The notes beneath the pieces are model-generated. The model was given only the letters and a program-made list of their open reading frames with translations. It was not told the DNA's origin and made no database searches. 64,000 nucleotides of DNA from DATNPH01 sp036703315 (GTDB lineage: Bacteria; Cyanobacteriota; Cyanobacteriia; Cyanobacteriales; Coleofasciculaceae): the NCBI GenBank assembly GCA_036703315.1, contig DATNPH010000157.1, positions 1-64,000 on the forward strand. Reading direction: 5' to 3'. This document shows positions 57,541-64,000 of this stretch, in pieces; the stretch's first letter is position 1; every line of letters begins with the position of its first letter. The position numbers and the translations under genes were made by a program.

Positions 57541-58443
57541 ATGACAGCAATTGCTTTCTTTGGTGCGATCGAAACGGGTTTGTTATATGCTTTAGTCGGA
57601 TTAGGAGTCTATTTATCATTCCGCATCCTTGACCTACCTGACTTAACGGTTGATGGCAGTTTTCCTTTAGGAGGAGCCGTAACAGCTAGTTTAATTGTGC
57701 AGGGCGTTAATCCATTTTTAGCCACTTGCATTGCTTGCATCGCAGGAGGATTAGCAGGGTTGTGTACGGCATGGCTAAATGTGCAATTCAAGATTTTGAG
57801 TCTTTTAGCCAGCATTCTCACGATGATTGCTCTCTACTCAATCAATCTGCGAATTATGGGTAGACCTAATGTACCCCTTTTAGGGCAGTCCACTGTCCTG
57901 ACACCCTTGGAAGGAGTAGCAATCCCATCATGGGTTCTTGTGCCGATGCTCTTGTTAATCATCGTAGCGATCGCCAAACTAGGCGTTGATTTTTTCCTGA
58001 GTTCCGAGTTGGGTTTGGCAATACGGGCAACTGGGGCTAATCCTGGTATGGCAAGGGCGCAGGGTATCAACACAGGCAAAATCATTTTGTTGGGGATGGC
58101 AATAAGTAATGGCTTAGTGGCTCTCGCTGGGGGATTATTTGCTCAGATTTATAGATTCGCTGATGTCAGCATGGGAGTTGGCACAATTGTTTTTGGTCTA
58201 GCTGCTGTAATTCTCGGTGAATCATTTATTTCTGGTTCAACGGTGCAACGAGCAACCTTTGGGGTTTTAGTCGGTTCAGTGGTTTATCGGATTGCGGTTG
58301 CGATCGCTCTCAATGCAAATTTCATCGGCTTCCAAGCTCAAGACCTTAACTTAGTAACAGCTCTTTTGGTAGCATTAGCACTGATATTGCCTAACTCACG
58401 GAATTCATTAGGAAGCTTCCTGAAGCGTCGAAAAGATTGCTAG
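57541..58443 (+). CDS. TrpY-type ABC transporter permease
   Basis: A 300-residue permease of the branched-chain-type (BPD_transp_2) group, with about eight to nine hydrophobic segments. LGVYLSFRILDLPDLTVDGSFPLGGAV near the N-terminus and LGLAIRATGANPGMARAQGINTGKIILLGMAISNGLVALAGGL are typical of TrpY-like permeases. It lies between the binding-protein and ATPase genes, all in the same direction, with short spacers. Confidence 0.88.
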   Translation: MTAIAFFGAIETGLLYALVGLGVYLSFRILDLPDLTVDGSFPLGGAVTASLIVQGVNPFLATCIACIAGGLAGLCTAWLNVQFKILSLLASILTMIALYSINLRIMGRPNVPLLGQSTVLTPLEGVAIPSWVLVPMLLLIIVAIAKLGVDFFLSSELGLAIRATGANPGMARAQGINTGKIILLGMAISNGLVALAGGLFAQIYRFADVSMGVGTIVFGLAAVILGESFISGSTVQRATFGVLVGSVVYRIAVAIALNANFIGFQAQDLNLVTALLVALALILPNSRNSLGSFLKRRKDC

Positions 58444-58476
58444 TGGTTAATTGTTAATTGTTAATGGCTAACTAAA

Positions 58477-59271
58477 ATGATTAAAGTTGAGGCAATTCAA
58501 GTAACTTTTAATCGAGGTACTCCCCTAGAGACGAAAGCCTTAAAGGGGATTGAGCTTACAATTCCTCAAGGGCAGTTCGTAACGGTAATTGGCAGTAATG
58601 GCGCAGGAAAATCAACTCTGCTTAATGTCCTTAGCGGTGATGTAATACCAGAACAAGGCAGAGTATTAATTAATAGTCAAGATGTTACTAAGTGGTCATC
58701 GCCTAAACGAGCGAAATTAGTGGCGCGGGTGTTTCAAAACCCTTTAGCTGGTTCCTGTGCTAATTTAACCGTCGAAGAAAATTTGGCCCTGGCTTACCGT
58801 CGAGGGCGGAAGCGAGGCTTGCGCTATGCATTAAATCGTGCTGTAAGAGCGGAATTTCGGGAGCATTTAGCGCGTTTAGGGTTGGGCTTAGAAAAACGGC
58901 TTGGCGATCGCATGGGGCTATTATCGGGAGGGCAACGTCAGGCGGTGAGTCTTTTGATGTCAACGTTAGCTCCGAACCAAATTTTACTGCTGGATGAACA
59001 TACAGCCGCCCTTGATCCCAAGACTGCCGCCTATGTGTTGCAGCTAACTCGTGAGATTGTCGCCGAACGGGGTTTGACAACACTGATGGTAACTCACAGT
59101 ATGCGCCAAGCTTTAGCTTTAGGCGATCGCACAGTTATGCTCCATGAGGGTCAGATTATCTTTGATGTATCTGGGGAAGAGCGTGCGGGACTAGAAGTAA
59201 CAGATTTATTGCATCGATTTGAGGAACTGCGCGGTGAAGACTTGGCGGATGATGCCTTACTTTTGAGTTAG
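58477..59271 (+). CDS. TrpZ-type ABC transporter ATP-binding protein
   Basis: A 264-residue ATPase that would drive the importer. Walker A GSNGAGKST, signature LLSGGQRQAV, Walker B ILLLDEHTAALDP (with HTAALD in place of the common PTxxLD) and switch VTHSMRQAL are intact. Its TAG stop codon ends at 59271, and the last G is also the first base of the first CRISPR repeat, so no spacer DNA separates the gene from the array. Confidence 0.9.
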   Translation: MIKVEAIQVTFNRGTPLETKALKGIELTIPQGQFVTVIGSNGAGKSTLLNVLSGDVIPEQGRVLINSQDVTKWSSPKRAKLVARVFQNPLAGSCANLTVEENLALAYRRGRKRGLRYALNRAVRAEFREHLARLGLGLEKRLGDRMGLLSGGQRQAVSLLMSTLAPNQILLLDEHTAALDPKTAAYVLQLTREIVAERGLTTLMVTHSMRQALALGDRTVMLHEGQIIFDVSGEERAGLEVTDLLHRFEELRGEDLADDALLLS

Positions 59272-61127
59272 TTTCAATCCCTGATAGGGATTCAAGGTAA
59301 TTGTCAGAGCATCCACTTAACTTTATAGAATATGAATTCCCAGTTTCAATCCCTGATAGGGATTCAAGGTAATTGTCAGATCAATCACAGCAAATCCAAC
59401 AATAGTAGTCAAAGTTTCAATCCCTGATAGGGATTCAAGGTAATTGTCAGACGGTTACTTCACAGGTACGTTTTACGCTCACTTGTTGTTTCAATCCCTG
59501 ATAGGGATTCAAGGTAATTGTCAGTAACCATTGTGCAGGTGAGTGGGAATATCAAGTGTTTCAATCCCTGATAGGGATTCAAGGTAATTGTCAGCTTTTC
59601 TGCGAGTCGCGCCTCTTCCGCTTCCGCCGTTTCAATCCCTGATAGGGATTCAAGGTAATTGTCAGGCTTGATGCTCCGGTATCTCCGGTCTACGGAATGG
59701 TTTCAATCCCTGATAGGGATTCAAGGTAATTGTCAGATCAACTCTGATAACGCAAATAAATGCGATCGCTGCAAAGTTTCAATCCCTGATAGGGATTCAA
59801 GGTAATTGTCAGTTTAGCACCATAGTCGCCAGCATTAATAATGGTTTCAATCCCTGATAGGGATTCAAGGTAATTGTCAGTCGATGAGGTTGTTGCGATC
59901 GCACGTTGCCTTAAGTTACCTCTAGTTTCAATCCCTGATAGGGATTCAAGGTAATTGTCAGATTACGTGCCCCCACCTGAAGAAGTTGGGGAAATTACAG
60001 CTCAAGTTTCAATCCCTGATAGGGATTCAAGGTAATTGTCAGTCCTGTACTCGCAGCCACTGTAATCAAGTGAAAGAAAGTTTCAATCCCTGATAGGGAT
60101 TCAAGGTAATTGTCAGTAGATTGAATGATTTCTTTGTTAGGAAATTTAGAATTTGTTTCAATCCCTGATAGGGATTCAAGGTAATTGTCAGTGGTTGTTT
60201 GATGCCCATTGCCAGATTGTGTCTCATGTTTCAATCCCTGATAGGGATTCAAGGTAATTGTCAGCACGCCACGAAAATCAAAGTTCACGCCAATAAAAAG
60301 TTTCAATCCCTGATAGGGATTCAAGGTAATTGTCAGAGATAATCCTCGACTACTTGGAGAAACACCACCAAGCGTTTCAATCCCTGATAGGGATTCAAGG
60401 TAATTGTCAGGCATTAGGAAAATTTCTCCCTTTCAGTCGTCGATAGGTTTCAATCCCTGATAGGGATTCAAGGTAATTGTCAGTTATGAATCTGATTCAG
60501 GGCGATCGCCGTTACCAAGCCGTTTCAATCCCTGATAGGGATTCAAGGTAATTGTCAGTATATCTGTACGGTTCTTTTCTTTGAATACCTGGTTTCAATC
60601 CCTGATAGGGATTCAAGGTAATTGTCAGAGTTGAAGGACGGCACTAATCCGCTCAGCCGTATAACGTTTCAATCCCTGATAGGGATTCAAGGTAATTGTC
60701 AGATTGCACTTTGCAGTTCTTTATCCATATCCTCATCTGTTTCAATCCCTGATAGGGATTCAAGGTAATTGTCAGAGAACACAAAGGTTCTTAGCGATCG
60801 CAAGTCCTGTTTCAATCCCTGATAGGGATTCAAGGTAATTGTCAGTGGTACGAGTAGAAGATTTTGATGCAGGTGCTAGGTTTCAATCCCTGATAGGGAT
60901 TCAAGGTAATTGTCAGGCAATGAAGCTTACATAGTTAGCTTTCATGCTCGTTTCAATCCCTGATAGGGATTCAAGGTAATTGTCAGGGATGCGCCCAAAA
61001 CATTCAAGGTGCCAGCAGATAGTTTCAATCCCTGATAGGGATTCAAGGTAATTGTCAGCTACGCCTTTGTCTAAATCCATTGCAACTAGTGTTTCAATCC
61101 CTGATAGGGATTCAAGGTAATTGTCAG
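59271..61127 (-). CRISPR. CRISPR array: 26 repeats, 25 spacers
   Basis: A 37-bp repeat starting GTTTCAATCCC and ending GGTAATTGTCAG (plus-strand view) occurs 26 times, and I see no mismatch among the copies. Repeat starts run from 59271 to 61091; spacers are 31 to 44 bp. The repeat contains AATCCCT-GAT-AGGGATT, a 7-bp hairpin. On the minus strand it ends in ATTGAAAC, the usual 8-nt crRNA 5' tag, so transcription should run leftward from a leader at about 61128-61380, and the trailer end abuts the ABC ATPase gene. No cas gene lies within the window, so the array's subtype is open. Identical end repeats give no evidence of trailer decay. Confidence 0.97.
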
Positions 61128-61380
61128 GGCACACACCTGAAAGGCTTGCTGTATTTAGTTATCAAGGTGCGGTTGCACGAATCTCCTATATCATCCCTAT
61201 CAATTCCTTGATTGTCAATGGTCGAAAACGTCCAAACCCTTACTTTGTAAGGTGCGCGAACCTTTCTATAGTAGCGATCGCTCCAACTCTTTGTAGGATA
61301 AGGGGTAGAGCCTGATTTTTCGAGCAGTCCACAAAAACACCCACCCCTTCGCGCAACTAAAGGCATCAAGCCGTCCTTTC
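61128..61380 (-). promoter_or_regulatory. CRISPR leader with candidate promoter
   Basis: The 253-nt AT-richer spacer between hrcA and the array. On the minus strand, TTGACA (61213-61218) and TGATAT (61188-61193) are separated by 19 nt and lie about 60 nt before the first repeat at 61127. ACCTTGATAACTAAATA just before the array (about 61148-61165) resembles leader-end sequences of cyanobacterial arrays. The assignment rests on position and the repeat's orientation. Confidence 0.55.
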
Positions 61381-62469
61381 TCAATCCGGCTGACTCAAGG
61401 CATCCGTCAAATAATCAGCAGCAGTTTCCACCAAAGCGATCGCATTTTCGTAGAGCATCCGAGTTGGTCCTAAAATCCCCACACTCCCTACAGCGACTTC
61501 ACCCTGGCGATAAGGCGCACAAACTAGGGTACAGGTGCGCATAGGTTCTAAAGGATTTTCTGAGCCAATCCGCACTGTTACACGACGTTCAGATGTCAGC
61601 GTTTCTGGCATTTCAAAGATAATCGGCCAGAGTTGATCCTGCTCCTCTTCCAATAAATGCAACAGCATCTGAACTTGCTGCAACTCAGAAAATTCTGGCT
61701 GACGCAACACCTCCGAGATGCCCCGAATCATAATTGGTGTAGGAACGGGTGCCATGGCACGACGGGTTAACTGAGCTATCACCCTTCTCAAGAAATCTGC
61801 ATACTGGGCAAATTCTCGGTCTAGTTCACTCCAATCCAGGGTAGCGATTTCACTAAGTGATCGCTCTCGTAACTTACTATTGAGAAAGTTAGATAAAATC
61901 TGTAACTCTTGCTCAATAATCGACTCATCAAATTGAGCCTCACCTCGTGCATGAGCCAATTCCATCACAACCGACTGTGTCTCATAAGAATCTGTTACCA
62001 CAATCAACATCACCTGCCCAGGCTGTAGCTGCACCAACTGGAAATGTCGCAGGCGTGTAGTTCGAGTCTGAGGCATTGTAATTAACGCAATATACCCACT
62101 CACAGCCGAGAGAATTTGCGCAGCATTTCGCAACAGTGCCTCAAAGCTGGCATCTTCAGCATTTAAATGGTCTGTAAGTAAATGCTCAACTTGGCGTCCC
62201 AATCGGTCGGCAGGTGTGATTAAGTGATCAACATAAATTCGATAACCCGAATCTGAGGGGATTCGTCCTGCCGAGGTATGAGGTTGATACAATAACCCTG
62301 CTTTTTCCAAAACACCCATGCACCCGCGAATTGTTGCAGGGCTAACACTGAGGTTATACTCTGCCGCCAAAGCTTTGGAACCCACAGGTTCTGCCGTTGC
62401 AACGTAGTGACGGATGGTTGCACGGAGAATTTGTTGTTGCCGCTTAGTCAGACTCACTTGGAGAGACAT
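61381..62469 (-). CDS. hrcA: Heat-inducible transcription repressor HrcA
   Basis: A 362-residue HrcA, which represses chaperonin genes by binding CIRCE operators and is tuned by GroEL. The N-terminal winged helix shows LTKRQQQILRATIRHYVATAEPVGSKALAAEYNLSVSPATIRGCMGVLEKAGLLYQPHTSAGRIPSDSGYRIYVD in order (given here as landmarks QQQILRATI, EPVGSKAL, SPATIRG, HTSAGRIPSD). The C-terminal end has VGSVGILGPTRMLYENAI. No CIRCE site (TTAGCACTC-N9-GAGTGCTAA) is present in the window. It is a lone gene upstream of the CRISPR leader. Confidence 0.95.
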   Translation of the reverse strand: MSLQVSLTKRQQQILRATIRHYVATAEPVGSKALAAEYNLSVSPATIRGCMGVLEKAGLLYQPHTSAGRIPSDSGYRIYVDHLITPADRLGRQVEHLLTDHLNAEDASFEALLRNAAQILSAVSGYIALITMPQTRTTRLRHFQLVQLQPGQVMLIVVTDSYETQSVVMELAHARGEAQFDESIIEQELQILSNFLNSKLRERSLSEIATLDWSELDREFAQYADFLRRVIAQLTRRAMAPVPTPIMIRGISEVLRQPEFSELQQVQMLLHLLEEEQDQLWPIIFEMPETLTSERRVTVRIGSENPLEPMRTCTLVCAPYRQGEVAVGSVGILGPTRMLYENAIALVETAADYLTDALSQPD

Positions 62470-62784
62470 TTGAACAAAAGCTAATCTTAATCAAATTTTA
62501 AACAGATGCAAATGATTGTCCAGATTAGGATTTAATGAAGGATTACTTGCCTTGCCAAGTGCCATCCGGACAAAGGCTGGCTTGAGGCAACTGCACCTAG
62601 TTGAAAACGTCGGGGAGAGAATTTGTAGTATCCTTTCCGCCTTTGACTCCTCATTCCTTTATAAGAATGGGGAGAAGAAGCTACCAACTCTTGTGGCTTG
62701 TGCTAATGGGCAGGAGATGCGGCGGTAGCTTTTCTAAATGGTCTTGGCTTTAAGATAGCAGAAGAAACTGCTCGCCGTGGTGTC
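62470..62784. other. Spacer without recognised gene
   Basis: I see no gene that I can support. A 70-codon open frame (62516-62728, plus) lacks a start context and a recognisable domain; its last part (KNGEKKLPTLVACANGQ) might be a decayed coding relic. Confidence 0.35.
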
Positions 62785-62978
62785 TAGTACTCTGTCAAGA
62801 TTGATTTAAGGGGTAGATTGGCAATCTAATCCGCAAGTTGGCATTGCACAACTTCGGGATGACCAAGAAAGGCAGAAAGCATGCGGCAGACGGCTTTTAT
62901 GAAAGAGTTTCTGCCTTTCACCTTCAAGTCAATAGCCTTCAAGTCAATAGCCTTCAAGTCTAAATTGACAGAGCACTA
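62785..62978. repeat. 194-bp MITE-like element with TA ends
   Basis: TAGTACTCTGTCAA (62785-62798) and TTGACAGAGCACTA (62965-62978) are inverse complements apart from one base, and both outer ends are TA, as left by IS630/mariner-type insertion. Inside is a 15-bp tandem repeat CCTTCAAGTCAATAG (62921-62935, 62936-62950 and a partial third). No coding capacity. Confidence 0.75.
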
Positions 62979-62990
62979 ATCTTGATTCGG

Positions 62991-63350
62991 CTAGTACCGA
63001 GGAATGCTGCGATCTACAAGAACCGAGTAGGCATCAATGCCTCCGGCAATATTTTTGACATTCGTGAACCCTTGACTCACTAGCCACTGACACATCTGTG
63101 CTGAGCGAACGCCATGATGACAGAGGACTAGCGTCTCAGCCTCTGGGTCTAAACGAGTAGGGATTTGCTCTGACCATTGGGCAAATTTACTTAAAGGGAG
63201 ATTTTCAAAGCCTTCCAGACGAGCGATCGCTATTTCCTGATCTTCTCGAACATCTATCAACTGAAGACTCTCAGGAGACTGAGTCATCCGCTCATGTAGC
63301 TGTTCAACACTAATTTGGGCAAGGGGTTGACTAAATGATTGATGCGCCAT
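62991..63350 (-). CDS. Rhodanese-like domain protein
   Basis: A 119-residue single rhodanese domain protein. LQLIDVREDQEIAIARLEGFENLPLSKF is the CH2A-like segment and the active-site loop is LCHHGVRSA, with the nucleophilic cysteine near residue 76, which carries the persulfide in this family. ETLVLC and GFTNVKNIAGGIDAYSVLVD are usual. Sulfur transfer is the likely activity; the acceptor is unknown. Stand-alone, next to the MITE-like element and divergent from the DUF3352-type gene. Confidence 0.9.
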   Translation of the reverse strand: MAHQSFSQPLAQISVEQLHERMTQSPESLQLIDVREDQEIAIARLEGFENLPLSKFAQWSEQIPTRLDPEAETLVLCHHGVRSAQMCQWLVSQGFTNVKNIAGGIDAYSVLVDRSIPRY

Positions 63351-63603
63351 CAGATTTTATTACGTTTATTTATACAGTATTAATGGGAGAGTATTAACAA
63401 ACACGGCAACAGTACCCGACTAAAGACATATTAGACGCCCATAAGCTAGCGCCCACAACAAACAAAGAAAATTCCTCCACCCGATTCGCCACTCCCCACT
63501 CTCAAGATAGTGGTTGTTAAGGGCGAAGAGCTGAAATAATGGTAGGCGTGGAATTGGGATTTTTTCTCCCTTAATCGCCTAAGAGACGCCGTAAAGATTC
63601 ACC

Positions 63604-64000
63604 ATGAAGCTACGCTCGTTTTATTATGCCCTGGCAGCAGTAGTCACAGTGCTGCTGTTAATTGCTGTCGCTGGCTTTTTCTGGTTAACCTCTCAAAGCC
63701 CACTCAATTTACTGCGGGAAGGGGCGGTGAAGAACCCAACTACCGCAATCTTTGTGCCGAAACAGGCACCTGTAATGGTATCACTGCTGGTGAATCCAGA
63801 CCGATTGGAGGCGTTTCGCCAACTGGTGGCACGTCCGGGAAATCGACGGCGATCGCGTGCCGAACTCAAGCAAATTGAAGATAGCCTACTAGCCAACAAA
63901 GGCATAGACTACCAAAAAGATATCAGACCTTGGATAGGCGACGAAATCACTCTGGCTGTTACATCGTTAGACTTTGACCGCAACCAACAGAATGCGGCAC
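63604..64000 (+). CDS. DUF3352-type protein, 5' part only
   Basis: An open frame that runs off the right edge, so only the first 132 residues are visible. It starts MKLRSFYYALAAVVTVLLLIAV, an N-terminal membrane anchor, followed by FVPKQAPVMVSLLVNPDRLEAFRQLVARPGNRR and IRPWIGDEITLAVTSLDFD, which I recognise as the cyanobacterial DUF3352 family (function unknown, probably periplasmic). ATG at 63604 has no strong Shine-Dalgarno sequence. Confidence 0.75.
   Translation, partial: MKLRSFYYALAAVVTVLLLIAVAGFFWLTSQSPLNLLREGAVKNPTTAIFVPKQAPVMVSLLVNPDRLEAFRQLVARPGNRRRSRAELKQIEDSLLANKGIDYQKDIRPWIGDEITLAVTSLDFDRNQQNAA

Noticed and set aside
59995..61134. Minus-strand open frames with repeated DNYLESLSGIET peptides
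   Set aside because: They are translations of the CRISPR repeats; spacer lengths happen to keep the frame open. Not proteins.
61381..62520. CIRCE operator near hrcA
   Set aside because: I looked for TTAGCACTC-N9-GAGTGCTAA around hrcA and found no match.
62516..62728. 70-codon plus-strand frame upstream of the MITE-like element
   Set aside because: No ribosome site, no recognisable domain, and no paralogue in the window; kept only as a possible relic.

Overview
The window is chromosome from a cyanobacterium, most likely a filamentous non-heterocystous type (Oscillatoriales/Coleofasciculales-like; this rank is inference). Lineage markers are NdhN, LdpA, Ycf45, a CpcS/CpeS-type bilin lyase, an Slr1339-type protein, an NrtA/CmpA-type transporter, a DUF1822 protein, an exosortase with a PEP-CTERM target, many GCGATCGC (HIP1) octamers, and spacers full of short degenerate repeats.

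Layout. (1) 1-7.1 kb, minus strand: a Uma2 protein; a probable operon made of riboswitch, permease, binding protein, ATPase, second riboswitch and universal stress protein, in which both leaders look like ydaO/yuaA-type cyclic-di-AMP riboswitches; then a YihY/BrkB membrane protein. (2) 7.3-10.6 kb: a glycosyltransferase, a small basic protein, a GNAT acetyltransferase overlapping a J-domain/pentapeptide protein, and a bilin lyase. (3) 10.7-28.9 kb, minus strand: the S10-spc-alpha ribosomal supercluster (rplC to rpmJ, rpsM, rpsK, rpoA, rplQ), continuing through truA, rplM, rpsI, rpmE and prfA, with secY, adk and infA inside. (4) 29.5-40.7 kb, plus strand: ndhN, a vWA/Slr1339/vWA trio, ldpA, ycf45, tRNA-Gln(UUG), a DUF1400 hydrolase, an Ig-like/propeller protein and an N-acetylmuramoyl-L-alanine amidase. 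(5) 40.7-46.9 kb, minus strand, accessory: a TPS/filamentous-haemagglutinin exoprotein, two related GD-rich calcium-binding-type proteins separated by a nested inverted-repeat element, and a tandem pair of paralogous membrane proteins. (6) 47.0-51.5 kb, plus strand: a sigma-like regulator, a DUF1822 protein and a CHAT protease joined through one membrane helix to a PhnD-like solute-binding domain; about 50-bp inverted repeats bracket this module. (7) 51.6-56.2 kb: an exosortase next to a large membrane VIT/vWA protein ending in PEP-CTERM. (8) 56.5-59.3 kb: a TrpXYZ-type ABC transporter. (9) 59.27-61.13 kb: a CRISPR array of 26 repeats and 25 spacers, read on the minus strand, with no cas genes in the window. 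(10) 61.4-64 kb: hrcA, a 194-bp MITE-like element, a rhodanese protein and the 5' part of a DUF3352-type gene cut by the window edge.

The strongest leads are the double cyclic-di-AMP control of one transporter/Usp operon, with a Shine-Dalgarno-masking hairpin before usp; the sigma/DUF1822/CHAT-PhnD module and its flanking repeats; and three in-frame insertions of spacer-type repeats inside protein genes (ldpA, exosortase, DUF1400 hydrolase). All functional calls come from reading motifs; no database search was run.
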